A DNA stretch of 64,000 nt from Pseudomonas guangdongensis (GTDB lineage: Bacteria; Pseudomonadota; Gammaproteobacteria; Pseudomonadales; Pseudomonadaceae). This document shows positions 43,679-52,350 of the stretch, piece after piece. Below the pieces are notes generated by a model, which worked only from the letters and a program-made list of their open reading frames with translations, ran no database searches and was not told the DNA's origin. The number at the start of each line of letters is the position of its first letter. The first letter of the stretch is position 1. The stretch lies in assembly GCF_900105885.1 (NCBI RefSeq), contig NZ_LT629780.1, positions 2,976,001 through 3,040,000 on the forward strand, given 5' to 3'. Made by a program: the position numbers and the translations under genes.

Positions 43679-44263
43679 ATGAGCAACGCCTCCGTCTACT
43701 TCATCCTCCACGTGCAACTCGAACCCCTGCACCTCAGCCCGCCGATCTGGCGGCGGTTGCTGGTCAGCGGCGACTGCACGCTGCGCAAGCTGCATCACTT
43801 CATCCAGGCGGCCATGGGCTGGCACAGCAGCCATCTGCACGAATTCAATGATGGCCTGCATCGCTACCTGCCTCCTGACCCCGACTTCCCGGATTTCGAG
43901 CTCGAGACACGGGACGACCGCAAGTACAAGCTGCGCCGCCTGCTCAAGGAAGGCGACCGCCTGCGCTATGTCTACGACTTTGGCGACTCATGGGAGCACG
44001 TCATCGCTGTGGAAAAGGTCGAGCCGTGCGACGCCAGTGGCAGCTGGTGCGAAGTGCTCGACGGTGCCCGTGCCTGCCCGCCCGAAGACGTCGGCGGCGT
44101 GCCGGGCTACCTGCAGTTCCTCGAGGTCATCCAGGCGCAACCGCTCGGTGACGAAGGCCGCGAGGCCCTGGCCTGGGCAGGCAGCGCCTTCGATGCCGAG
44201 CTGTTCGATCGCCGGGCGGCGAATGCGGCGGTGCAGCGGATCTGCAACAACTTCTGGGGCTGA
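43679..44263 (+). CDS. Plasmid pRiA4b ORF-3-like protein
   Basis: This 194-residue protein matches the pRiA4b ORF-3-like family, common on plasmids and integrative elements. Diagnostic segments are LHLSPPIWRRLLV at residues 16-28, HHFIQAAMGWHSSHLHEF, and the YDFGDSWEHVI motif near residue 98. Its function is unknown. It follows the ATPase closely and shares its mRNA. A 215-bp gap with no visible gene separates it from the next reading frame. Confidence 0.88.
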   Translation: MSNASVYFILHVQLEPLHLSPPIWRRLLVSGDCTLRKLHHFIQAAMGWHSSHLHEFNDGLHRYLPPDPDFPDFELETRDDRKYKLRRLLKEGDRLRYVYDFGDSWEHVIAVEKVEPCDASGSWCEVLDGARACPPEDVGGVPGYLQFLEVIQAQPLGDEGREALAWAGSAFDAELFDRRAANAAVQRICNNFWG

Positions 44264-44478
44264 AACCAGCGACTCCGCAAGAGACTGCCCGAGCGGAGCA
44301 CTCTGAATGTTGCCTAGAGGCTCGTCAGTGCTGGACATGGCGTGTTGGCGCAGTTCTACACGAGCTCATGCAGCCGGCCGTGGTGGATCGCTCGTTGTGC
44401 AGGGCTGTGGGAAGCCCACTCCAAAAAATCTCAGTCACACATCACTGCCATGACATCCCCCTCACGGAGACCTACGTC

Positions 44479-44814
44479 ATGTCCTTGCAGTGTCCCCTCT
44501 GCAGTTCCCCCAAGATCGCCTCGCTGCGTACAGCCATGAAGATCGGTGCCGCCGTCGGCGCTGCCGGAGGCGCTGCTCGCGGTGCCAGCGTCGCATTGAC
44601 CGGCAGTCAGGTCGGTGCCGCTGTAGCCGTTGGCCTTGCAGCCGGCCCGATTGGCATCACGCTCGGCACCGTCGCCGGAGCCATCCTCGGCGGCCTGGCC
44701 GGCGGTGCCGGTGGCTGCGCGCTCGGCGCACAGCTCGGTGAGAAGCTGGATCGCCATGTGCTGTCCAACAACCTCTGCTTGGAATGCGGGCATCGCTTCA
44801 ACCTGCCGGTCTGA
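44479..44814 (+). CDS. Zinc-ribbon glycine-zipper protein
   Basis: This 111-residue protein has a split zinc ribbon: CPLC at residues 5-8 and CLECGH near the C-terminus. Between them lies a glycine/alanine-rich segment of 60 residues (IGAAVGAAGGAARGAS, GTVAGAILGGLAGGAGG), which resembles a glycine zipper able to insert in or bind membranes. The ATG at 44479 is preferred because the ribbon starts there. The architecture is known on plasmids and islands, but I cannot assign a role. Confidence 0.65.
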   Translation: MSLQCPLCSSPKIASLRTAMKIGAAVGAAGGAARGASVALTGSQVGAAVAVGLAAGPIGITLGTVAGAILGGLAGGAGGCALGAQLGEKLDRHVLSNNLCLECGHRFNLPV

Positions 44815-44918
44815 TCGACCGCTGTTTCCTCTCGCCTTCCTTCGTCTTTGACCTTTCTTGGCAGTGGCTGCGCCTGGCGCAGCTGCTATGCCGTCCTGCA
44901 TCTCAAGGAGTCATCACC

Positions 44919-45887
44919 ATGGCCCATCTCATCGAACAAATGGCCTATGTCGGCCAAACCCCCTGGCACGGTCTCGGCAGCGAGCTGTCGCCGCATCAGC
45001 CGCTGGAAGTCTGGCAGCGTGAAGCCGGCATGAACTGGACTATCGAGGAAAGCCCCGTCCGCTTCATGGCTGACACCCAGGGGCACCTGGGCACCATCCA
45101 TGCCTTCCCCGAGCAGAAAGTGCTGTACCGCTCGGATACCAAGGCTCCGCTGTCGGTGGTCTCCAACCGCTACCAGATCGTCCAGCCCCGCGACGTGCTG
45201 GAGTTCTACCGGGATCTCTCCGAGGTCTCCGGCTACGAGCTGGAAACGGCGGGCGTGCTCAAGGGCGGTCGCAAGTTCTGGGCGCTGGCTCGTACCGGAC
45301 AGGGCTCGGCGCTCAAGGGCAACGATCAGGTCAACGGCTATCTGCTGCTGGCCACGTCCTGCGACGGCACCCTGGCCACCACGGCGACCCCGACCACGAT
45401 CCGGGTAGTCTGCAACAACACCCTGAGCATCGCCCTCGACGGCGCTCCGCAGGCCATCAAGGTGCCGCATAACACCCGCTTCGATGCGCAGGCGGTGAAG
45501 CGGCAACTAGGCATCGCGGTGTCCGGCTGGGACGAGTTCATGTACCGGATGAAGCACCTGGCCGAGCGCAAGATCCGGCCGCACGAGGCGAAGAACTTCT
45601 TCCTCGACGTGCTCTGCGAAATCCAGCCCAACAGCGCCGTGCCGGAAGCGCTGCCCAACGAGCGGGCGCTCAAGCGGGTCGAGAGCCTGTATGGCGGCGC
45701 GGGTCGCGGAGCCAATCTGGAGTCCGCACAGGGTACGGCCTGGGGACTGCTCAATGCGGTCACCGAGTACGTCGACCACGAGCGCCGGGCACGCAGCAAC
45801 GAGTACCGCATGGACTCGGCCTGGTTCGGCCAGGGTGCCCAGCTCAAGCAGAAGGCCCTGGATACCGCACTGCGACTGGTGGCCTGA
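44919..45887 (+). CDS. DUF932 phage/plasmid-like protein
   Basis: This 322-residue protein belongs to the DUF932 (phage/plasmid-related TIGR03299) family: QTPWHGLGSEL at residues 13-23, SVVSNRYQIVQP near 83 and VVCNNTLSIAL near 165 are conserved. These proteins accompany replication or recombination genes on integrative elements; no activity is proven. AAGGAG lies upstream. A hairpin with a short T run (45923-45954) follows before the exonuclease gene. Confidence 0.9.
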   Translation: MAHLIEQMAYVGQTPWHGLGSELSPHQPLEVWQREAGMNWTIEESPVRFMADTQGHLGTIHAFPEQKVLYRSDTKAPLSVVSNRYQIVQPRDVLEFYRDLSEVSGYELETAGVLKGGRKFWALARTGQGSALKGNDQVNGYLLLATSCDGTLATTATPTTIRVVCNNTLSIALDGAPQAIKVPHNTRFDAQAVKRQLGIAVSGWDEFMYRMKHLAERKIRPHEAKNFFLDVLCEIQPNSAVPEALPNERALKRVESLYGGAGRGANLESAQGTAWGLLNAVTEYVDHERRARSNEYRMDSAWFGQGAQLKQKALDTALRLVA

Positions 45888-45922
45888 GCCTTTACCTCAC
45901 TCCCTTTCACATCCCTTGCGAG

Positions 45923-45954
45923 AGCGCCCGGTCAGCTTCGGTTGGTCGGGCGTT
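45923..45954 (+). terminator. Hairpin between the DUF932 and YqaJ genes
   Basis: An 8-bp GC-rich stem (one G-U pair) AGCGCCCG/CGGGCGTT with a 16-base loop is followed by CTT. Termination is likely to be partial. Confidence 0.45.
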
Positions 45955-45976
45955 CTTGCGTCTGGAGGAATGCACC

Positions 45977-46981
45977 ATGGAACAGATCAAATCCCGTACC
46001 ACTTCGAGCAAGCCCCGGCCGGCGCTGCGTCTGGTCAAGACCAAGGCCATGCCCCGTGAGGAATGGCTGGCCGTGCGCAAGCGCGGCATCGGCAGTTCGG
46101 ATGCGGCGGCGGCCGTGGGCCTCAGCCCCTATAAGTCGCAGCTGGAGCTGTGGATGGAGAAGACCGGCCGGGATGCAGCACTGCCCAAGGCCGACGCCCA
46201 GGATGAGGAAAGCCCGCTCTACTGGGGCAACATCCTCGAACCGATTGTCGCTGCGCACTACACCAAACGCAGCGGCAACCGGGTGCGGCGGGTGAATGCC
46301 GTCCTGCAGCACCCGTCCGCCGAGTTCAGCTGGATGCTGGCCAACATCGACCGCGAGGTGATCGGCGCGGATGACGTGCAGATCCTCGAATGCAAGACCG
46401 CCGGCATAAACGGGGCACGCCTCTGGAAGGAGGGCGTGCCTGAGTATGTGCAGTTGCAGGTGATGCACCAGCTGGCCGTCACCGGCAAGCAGGCCGCCGA
46501 TGTGGCGGTGCTGATCGCCGGTCAGCATGTCGAGATCCATCGCATCGAGCGTGATGACTTCCTCATCGGTCGCCTGATGCGTCTGGAGCAGCAGTTCTGG
46601 CACTACGTCACGACCGACACACCGCCACCGGCGGATGGCAGCGCCTCGGCGGAGCAGGCGCTACGCACCCTGTTCCCACAGGACAACGGCGAGACGCTGG
46701 ATTTCAGCCAGGACAGCTCGCTCTCGGCGGCCTTTGCCGAGCTGCAGGCGGTGCGCGAGATCCTGAGCACCCACGAGAAGCGCGAGGCGCAGCTCAAGCA
46801 GACCATCCAGCAGGCCATGGGCGACGCCACCAAGGCCACCTTCGAGACCGGCAGCGTGACCTGGAAGAAGGCCAGGGACAGCGAGAGCGTGGACCTCAAG
46901 CGACTGCTGCAGGATCACCCGGAGCTGCAGGCGCAGTACACCGCCATCAAGCCCGGCAGCCGGCGCTTCCTGATCGCCTGA
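45977..46981 (+). CDS. YqaJ-type (lambda exonuclease-like) recombinase nuclease
   Basis: This 334-residue protein is a PD-(D/E)XK nuclease of the YqaJ/lambda exonuclease family that makes 3' overhangs for single-strand annealing. The family start GIGSSDAAAAVGLSPYKS (residues 37-54) and the catalytic block with Glu in YWGNILEPIV, Asp in MLANIDREV and the ExK motif in ILECKTAG are all present. A C-terminal coiled coil spans about residues 255-290. The ATG at 45977 follows GGAGGAA. With the gp3-like and RadC genes it forms a DNA-processing module. Confidence 0.9.
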   Translation: MEQIKSRTTSSKPRPALRLVKTKAMPREEWLAVRKRGIGSSDAAAAVGLSPYKSQLELWMEKTGRDAALPKADAQDEESPLYWGNILEPIVAAHYTKRSGNRVRRVNAVLQHPSAEFSWMLANIDREVIGADDVQILECKTAGINGARLWKEGVPEYVQLQVMHQLAVTGKQAADVAVLIAGQHVEIHRIERDDFLIGRLMRLEQQFWHYVTTDTPPPADGSASAEQALRTLFPQDNGETLDFSQDSSLSAAFAELQAVREILSTHEKREAQLKQTIQQAMGDATKATFETGSVTWKKARDSESVDLKRLLQDHPELQAQYTAIKPGSRRFLIA

Positions 46982-47005
46982 ACAACCCGACCCCACCACT
47001 CAACG

Positions 47006-47043
47006 AGCCACCCCGGTCCCTCGCGGCCTGGGTGGCTTTTCTG
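47006..47043 (+). terminator. Intrinsic terminator after the YqaJ gene
   Basis: An 8-bp stem AGCCACCC/GGGTGGCT with a 16-base loop is followed directly by a T run, 25 bp past the stop codon. Confidence 0.7.
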
Positions 47044-47066
47044 TTTTCAGCTCAAGGAGAACCCCC

Positions 47067-47990
47067 ATGCTCAAGGGCCTGGCTATCACTCCGCCGGTAC
47101 TCGGGCGGATTTCCATCGGCAAGGTCGTCGAGAAGAATGGCAAGCGCCTGCCGGAGAAGGACGATCAGTTCACCATCACCTCCCAGGTGCAGGTCCGCGA
47201 CGGCTGGCTGCTACACCCCTTCGACGAAGCGCTGCGCAAGGAACAGGGCGGCAAGATCCGCAGCATCCCGATCCGGCTGCTGTTCAACGAGCCGGATCTG
47301 AACTTCCGCGCCGACTACAGCCTGTTCGACCGCAACACCGGACGGCCGCTGTGCGTCGGCAATGGCGAAACCTGCCGCCGCCAGACCAGCGAGGGGCTGC
47401 AATCACTGCCGTGCCCCTCACCGGATGCCTGCCCGCTGGCCAAGGGCAACGCCTGCAAGCCCTACGGACGGCTCAACGTGGCCATCGGCGACGACGATCC
47501 GCTCGGCAGCTTCGTGTTCCGCACCACCGGCTTCAACAGCATCCGCACCCTGGCGGCCCGGTTGCAGTACCTGCAGGCGATCTCCGGCAACCGACTGGCC
47601 TGCCTGCCGCTGGAGCTGCGCCTGCGCGGCAAGTCCACCCGGCAGAGCCATGGCACGCCGATCTTCTACGTCGACATCACGGTACGCAGTGGCCTGACGC
47701 TGGAAGAGGCGCTGGAGCAGGCCCGCCAGCTCGATGAGGCCCGGCGCAACGCCGGCTTCGACCAGGCCGCGCTGGATCAGGCCGCCCGGCAAGGCTTCGC
47801 CAACGGCGCTTTCGAGGATAGCGAGGAAGACACCGGGGCCATCGTCGAGGAGTTCTTTCCGGTGACCGAGGAGGAGCCCAGCAGGCAGAGCGTCACTCCC
47901 GCAACCGCTGCCCCAGCCGGCAAGCCCGGCCTGGCCGAGCGTCTGGAGGCGCAGATGCAACGCCAATCCCCCTCAGCAGAAGCGCACTGA
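47067..47990 (+). CDS. gp3-like phage/ICE protein (possible metal-binding)
   Basis: This 307-residue protein resembles the recombination-directionality factor/gp3-like proteins often listed as hydrolase or metal-binding protein on integrative elements. A cysteine cluster (CVGNGETCRR, LPCPSPDACPL, NACKPYG) at about residues 95-135 suggests a metal site. The N-terminal RISIGKVVEKNGKRLPEKDDQF and the acidic, proline-rich C-terminus are also family features. It sits between the YqaJ nuclease and RadC, as in related islands. Confidence 0.8.
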   Translation: MLKGLAITPPVLGRISIGKVVEKNGKRLPEKDDQFTITSQVQVRDGWLLHPFDEALRKEQGGKIRSIPIRLLFNEPDLNFRADYSLFDRNTGRPLCVGNGETCRRQTSEGLQSLPCPSPDACPLAKGNACKPYGRLNVAIGDDDPLGSFVFRTTGFNSIRTLAARLQYLQAISGNRLACLPLELRLRGKSTRQSHGTPIFYVDITVRSGLTLEEALEQARQLDEARRNAGFDQAALDQAARQGFANGAFEDSEEDTGAIVEEFFPVTEEEPSRQSVTPATAAPAGKPGLAERLEAQMQRQSPSAEAH

Positions 47991-48020
47991 TCCCACAGAA
48001 TCGATTCGAGGAACCACACC

Positions 48021-48518
48021 ATGAAATTCCACAAGCTCAGAGCAGGCGAAGTGCCCGGCACCTACGTCATGGAGTCGCCGGTCACCGAGGCCGACATCCT
48101 GCACATGGCCCGGCAGCTGGCCCGCAAGCGGCTGGCCAAGGGCCGCCCGCTGAGCGACCCGCAGAGCGTGTTCGCCCACCTGCAAACCCTGCTGCAGGAC
48201 TACCCACACGAGGTATTCGCCCTGCTGCTGCTCGATACCCGGCATCGGGTGATCGGCTTCCACGAACTGTTCCGCGGCACCCTGGACGGAGCCAGCGTCT
48301 ACCCACGGGAAGTGGTCAAGCTGGCCCTGGAGCACAACGCGGCAGCCGTGATCCTGGTGCATAACCACCCCTCGGGCGATCCGGAGCCAAGCAACGCCGA
48401 CCGCCATCTGACCCACAAGCTGATGGACGCACTGAACCTGGTCGGCGTGCGTACCCTCGATCACATCGTGGTCGGTAACGAAGGCTGCGTATCGCTGGTG
48501 GAGCTGGGCTACATGTGA
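48021..48518 (+). CDS. RadC-family JAB-domain protein
   Basis: This 165-residue protein has the RadC JAB/MPN metal-binding motif HNHPSGDPEPSNAD at residues 114-127, with His114, His116, Ser124 and Asp127 in place. It is shorter than chromosomal RadC because it lacks the N-terminal helix-hairpin-helix domain, as in most element-borne copies. The old DNA-repair role is disputed; JAB enzymes are deubiquitinase-like metallopeptidases. It begins 30 bp after the gp3-like gene. Confidence 0.9.
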   Translation: MKFHKLRAGEVPGTYVMESPVTEADILHMARQLARKRLAKGRPLSDPQSVFAHLQTLLQDYPHEVFALLLLDTRHRVIGFHELFRGTLDGASVYPREVVKLALEHNAAAVILVHNHPSGDPEPSNADRHLTHKLMDALNLVGVRTLDHIVVGNEGCVSLVELGYM

Positions 48519-48549
48519 GCCCCTCACGCGAACCACTGGAGGACACGCC

Positions 48550-48729
48550 ATGGCGATCCTGCGTCTGCTGGCGGCACTGCTCGCCTTTGCCGGCATCCTC
48601 GCTGGTTGCCTGGCAGTCCTGCTGCTGATCATCGTGCTGCTGCGTTTTCCGCTGCTGCTGATCGCCCTGCTGCTGGCGTGCTGGGTGTTCGGTCGGCTGC
48701 TGGAAATCAGCGGCTCGTCGGATAGCTAG
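48550..48729 (+). CDS. Small two-helix membrane protein
   Basis: This 59-residue protein is almost entirely hydrophobic in two helices (residues 3-31 and 33-52), separated by Arg-Phe-Pro, and ends in a short polar tail (LEISGSSDS). GGAGGA lies five bases before the ATG, and the gene starts 31 bp after radC, so it is co-transcribed with it. Similar small membrane proteins occur beside RadC on other elements; the role is unknown. Confidence 0.7.
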   Translation: MAILRLLAALLAFAGILAGCLAVLLLIIVLLRFPLLLIALLLACWVFGRLLEISGSSDS

Positions 48730-48817
48730 TCAGCCGCTTTTCGCAGCAAAATGCGGCATCCTGACCACATAGAGCACTGCTGCAAGCAGTCTGCTCATCC
48801 ATCAAATGGAGCTTGAA

Positions 48818-49300
48818 ATGAAGAAAATCGTCGGCACCCTGGCACTGTCTGCCATTGCCATCCAGTCGGCCATCGCCCAGCCCATGGGCGAGAGTGCCCA
48901 GTCGCACTGTGCCTATCTGGAGGAGGTCGTTTTCAACTGTGCCATCGGCAAGAAGCACGTTTCCGTGTGCAACACGGACGGCAACCTGCAGTACCACTTC
49001 GGCAAGATCGGCGCAGCCGAGCTGGTTTTCCCGGCCACCCCGGATAACAACGAGTCAGTGACACGCGGCGGGATCATGCTGGCTGGTGGCGGCGGTGACT
49101 ACCTGCGCTTCTCGAATGGAGCACACGACTACATCACCTACAGCGCAGAGGGGCGAGGTGTGCTCAGTGAGGGAGTCGTCGTCGAGAAGAACGGCAAGCA
49201 GCTCGCAGCACTGAAGTGCAGCAGCTACGCGACCAACAAGATCTCCACCAATCTGCCGGATGGCATCCATGACGATGCCAAGCCGTTCTTCATCCCCTGA
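48818..49300 (+). CDS. Secreted hypothetical protein
   Basis: This 160-residue protein starts with a signal peptide (MKKIVGTLALSAIAIQSAIAQ, cleavage after AIA). The mature part has four cysteines (HCAYLEEVVFNCA, SVCNTD, KCSSY) that may form two disulfides, and a glycine run GGGGDYLRFSNG. It is probably periplasmic. I recognise no family. A GC-rich inverted repeat at 49316-49349 and a T tract near 49370 may end its mRNA. Confidence 0.7.
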   Translation: MKKIVGTLALSAIAIQSAIAQPMGESAQSHCAYLEEVVFNCAIGKKHVSVCNTDGNLQYHFGKIGAAELVFPATPDNNESVTRGGIMLAGGGGDYLRFSNGAHDYITYSAEGRGVLSEGVVVEKNGKQLAALKCSSYATNKISTNLPDGIHDDAKPFFIP

Positions 49301-49401
49301 CTGCTTGTGAGCAGACCAGCGTGGGCAGCCCGAAGGCCGCTCACGCTGGCCTGCCGTCACCGGGCATTTCTTTTTTTGCTTCTTCGGCCAACCCTTCCAG
49401 A

Positions 49402-50952
49402 TCAGCCGTCCCGCGCCACCTCGAAGCCCACCACACTGCGCTGCTCGCGGCTGAATTCCACGCCGATCAGGTGGATCGGCTCGCCTCGCGCCCGGTACTT
49501 CTCGGCATAGCCACGCTCGCGGATCTGCTGCAGCGCCTTGCCCTCGGGGACCAGCTCCACCACCTTGAACTCGAACAGGTAGACCTGGCCATTGAACAGT
49601 ACGGCCATGTCGATGCGACCGAAGCTGGTGGCATCTTCAACCCGCACGTCCAGGCCCAAGGCCGCGAAGTGGCTGTAGAACACGCTGGCGTAGTAGCCCT
49701 CGTACTGGGCAATCGGATTGTTGCGATACCAGTCGTGGGGGATGCTGGCGAAGAACGCGCTGAACAGCTGCTGCAGCCCGGGGAAGTCGTTGCTGCGCAG
49801 CAGGCGATGCAGCGACATGCGCTGGCGGGCGACCGGCTGCCCCTCCGGCGACCAGGCCTTGATCAGGCTGCCATGCAGGCTCTGACGCACTTCGCGGTTG
49901 GGATAGCGCAGGCGATAGAACCAGTTGCCGTCGAGGTTGATCTCCTCGTCGATGGTCAGATAGCCCGCCTGGAACATCAGCGCCTCGGTGGCGATATTGT
50001 CCACCTCGAAGGTCGACAGCAGCTCGGCATCGGTTTCCAGCTGTCCCAGCTCCGGCAGCCAGGCCTGACGGCGAGTGAGCAGCTCGATCAGGAAGGTCGG
50101 CGTTCCCGTTTCGAACCAGAACGGGCGGAACTCGCGCTCACGGAACAAGAGCAGCAAATCGAACGGGTTGTACACCGAGGTGCCGGTCCAGTTGTAGCCG
50201 TTGTACCACTGACGGACTTCCTCCCGATCCAGTCCGGCCAGCTCCGGAGCGAATACCGTATCCACGTCCTCATCGGTGTAGCCGCAGATGGCGGAATAGC
50301 CGGGTGACAGGGTGATGTCGCGCAGATTGTTCAGCCCCGAGAACAGACTGACCTTGCTGAACTTGGATACCCCGCTGAGCATGGCGAAGCGGATATGTGC
50401 ATCCTGCCCCTTGATCACCGAATAGAGGTTGCGCAGGCCGTCGCGCATCTCGCGGGCCAGCTCAGCGTTGGCCAGATTGTCGAGAATCGGCTTGTCGTAC
50501 TCATCGACCAGCACAACGACCCGCTGACCGTGGATGCACTCAGCCTCACGGATCAGCTCGGCAAAGCGGCCAGGGATGTCTGCTGCCGTGAAGTCAGGTA
50601 ACCCGAGTCGCTGGGCGTTGACCTGCAGCAGATCGTCGATGCGGGTATCCAGCGCCTGGCGACTGTTGACCACCCCGTCGGCAAAGCTGATACGCACGAC
50701 CGGAAAGCGCCGTCCCCAGTCCCACTGCCCATGCACCACCAGGCCACGAAACAGCGGCTCGTTGCCCTCGAACAGCTCGGCCAGGGTATCGAGGAACAGG
50801 CTCTTGCCGAAGCGCCGCGGGCGGGAGAGGAAGTAGTAGTTGCCTTCCTCGATCAGCTGCAGGGCGATGCCGGTCTTGTCGACGTAGTAGCAGTCATCCT
50901 CGCGGATACGGGCGAAGGTCTGGATACCGATGGGCAGCTTCTTGCGTGACAT
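49402..50952 (-). CDS. AAA-ATPase-like protein with PD-(D/E)XK nuclease domain
   Basis: This 516-residue protein has an N-terminal AAA-ATPase-like domain (IGIQTFARIREDDCYYVDKT, Walker A-like PRRFGKSLFL near 44-53, Walker B VVVLVDEYDKPI near 145) and a C-terminal DUF1703 PD-(D/E)XK domain, with Asp in FGRIDMAV and Glu-Phe-Lys in YLFEFKVVE. Both halves are complete. The family is abundant in islands and some genomes, and its function is unproven. The GTP-like FGKS loop and the nuclease residues suggest an active enzyme. The start at 50952 fits the family N-terminus. Confidence 0.85.
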   Translation of the reverse strand: MSRKKLPIGIQTFARIREDDCYYVDKTGIALQLIEEGNYYFLSRPRRFGKSLFLDTLAELFEGNEPLFRGLVVHGQWDWGRRFPVVRISFADGVVNSRQALDTRIDDLLQVNAQRLGLPDFTAADIPGRFAELIREAECIHGQRVVVLVDEYDKPILDNLANAELAREMRDGLRNLYSVIKGQDAHIRFAMLSGVSKFSKVSLFSGLNNLRDITLSPGYSAICGYTDEDVDTVFAPELAGLDREEVRQWYNGYNWTGTSVYNPFDLLLLFREREFRPFWFETGTPTFLIELLTRRQAWLPELGQLETDAELLSTFEVDNIATEALMFQAGYLTIDEEINLDGNWFYRLRYPNREVRQSLHGSLIKAWSPEGQPVARQRMSLHRLLRSNDFPGLQQLFSAFFASIPHDWYRNNPIAQYEGYYASVFYSHFAALGLDVRVEDATSFGRIDMAVLFNGQVYLFEFKVVELVPEGKALQQIRERGYAEKYRARGEPIHLIGVEFSREQRSVVGFEVARDG

Positions 50953-51007
50953 GGCAGGCAACCTGTAGGCAGATGCGGCGATTGTAGCCGAAGGGATGCG
51001 GGCAGGC

Positions 51008-51697
51008 TCAGTTGGAGCAAACGTAGTGGACGCCAAGCTCCGTGGCAGCAACGGCTACTTGCCGTGCAACCAGCGCCCTCTGCGCATGCCAGCCGGGAAT
51101 CTCGCTGCCATCACTGCCGATGCCCAGCCCATGCTTCCAGTACGACAAGTAAGCCTCGCCACGATCAGCTGCGTAGTAGTTGCCATTGCCGGCAGAGTAG
51201 TCGAGCGCATACTGCCAGTTGTTTTCGCGCATGCAAACGCCATGCTCAGGGTGTAGCAGTTGGCCCAGCCCGATCAGGTATTCGGCACTCTTGGCATCCA
51301 GCGGCCGGAATACCGCGACCCTCAGGCGGCCATCCTCGCGGGCACTGATGGCGGCAACCAGGCTTTCCTCGCGCTGGATGGTGACCAGCTCACCCGCTAG
51401 ATCCACCGGCCCCAGCTCCAGCCACCAGTCATCGCCCATCACGGGAGCGGCAGCTCGACCATCGTCCGCGGTCAGCAACTGGGCCAGCCGATTCATGGCC
51501 GGCTCGTAGTGTCGCCAGTCCACACCAGCTTCGGCGCCATGCTGCTGCAGAGCCTGCAGCATGACCGCCAGCGGCAACTCGCCATCCAGGGACAGAGCTG
51601 CCTGCAGGTCGCCCGGTGGCAGCGGATAGGCAATGTCCGGCAGGCCGTAGCGGGCCAGGATTTCGGGCTTGAGGTGGATCTCAGCGGTATGCGGCAT
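51008..51697 (-). CDS. Hypothetical protein
   Basis: This 229-residue protein begins MPHTAEIHLKPEILARYGLPD and has no signal peptide or clear membrane helix. Regions such as DDWWLELGPVDLAGELVTIQ and NNWQYALDYSAGNGNYYAAD look like a compact alpha/beta domain. I do not recognise a family. AAGAGA precedes the chosen ATG; an upstream in-frame ATG lacks a ribosome site. It lies between the AAA/nuclease gene and a secreted protein gene on the same strand. Confidence 0.6.
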   Translation of the reverse strand: MPHTAEIHLKPEILARYGLPDIAYPLPPGDLQAALSLDGELPLAVMLQALQQHGAEAGVDWRHYEPAMNRLAQLLTADDGRAAAPVMGDDWWLELGPVDLAGELVTIQREESLVAAISAREDGRLRVAVFRPLDAKSAEYLIGLGQLLHPEHGVCMRENNWQYALDYSAGNGNYYAADRGEAYLSYWKHGLGIGSDGSEIPGWHAQRALVARQVAVAATELGVHYVCSN

Positions 51698-51816
51698 GAG
51701 GTATCTCTTCACAAGGGGCTGGCCTAGATGCCAATGCCGGAACCCAGACAATCTGCTTCAGGTTCCCCTTCATCACATCCATGGACTCAGCCCCAGTCTT
51801 CACGATTACCGAAGCC

Positions 51817-52269
51817 TCACCACTCGGGCCGGCAGCTGTTTTCCGGGCTGTCGAGCGGCTTCAGCACCTGGCCGATGTTCTTGGTCGGCAAGTTGATGGT
51901 GCTTCCCCCTGCGCTGAGCTGCAGGCGATTGGCGTGGCGCAGTGCCTCCCAGAACTCCCCGCGGTAGATCTCGCTGCAGACGCGGCAGCCGGTGTAGAAG
52001 GGGTTGCTGTAGCTCGCACCGTCGATGATCACGTCAAAGCCCGGCTCATCGTTGGAGCTGTATTGCTTGCCGTTGATAGTGGCATAGGCACTTACGTAGC
52101 CCTGCTCTTCATAGTCAGGGCAGGAGATGTTCAGCTCGTTGCCGTTGCCATCATCGACCAGGTGCTCACTGACACCCATGCCCCAGCCAGACGTCCACTC
52201 GTAGGTACCGGCTACAGCCGTGCCAGACATCAGCGCAGCCAGTGCAGCGCAGATCAGCATTCTCTTCAT
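51817..52269 (-). CDS. Secreted hypothetical protein
   Basis: This 150-residue protein has a signal peptide (KRMLICAALAALMSGTAVAG) and a mature part with paired cysteines (ISCPDYEE and CRVCSE). It contains INGKQYSSNDEPGFDVIIDG, which looks like a beta-rich exported domain. The start at 52269 gives a normal signal peptide; an ATG five codons upstream is less likely. No family is recognised. Confidence 0.65.
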   Translation of the reverse strand: MKRMLICAALAALMSGTAVAGTYEWTSGWGMGVSEHLVDDGNGNELNISCPDYEEQGYVSAYATINGKQYSSNDEPGFDVIIDGASYSNPFYTGCRVCSEIYRGEFWEALRHANRLQLSAGGSTINLPTKNIGQVLKPLDSPENSCRPEW

Positions 52270-52350
52270 GTCCCTTGATTCCATTTCCTGTTCAAAATAT
52301 CAGCGGCTCGGGCACAATCCCGTCTCCGCCCTTATTGCATCCAGTACCGC

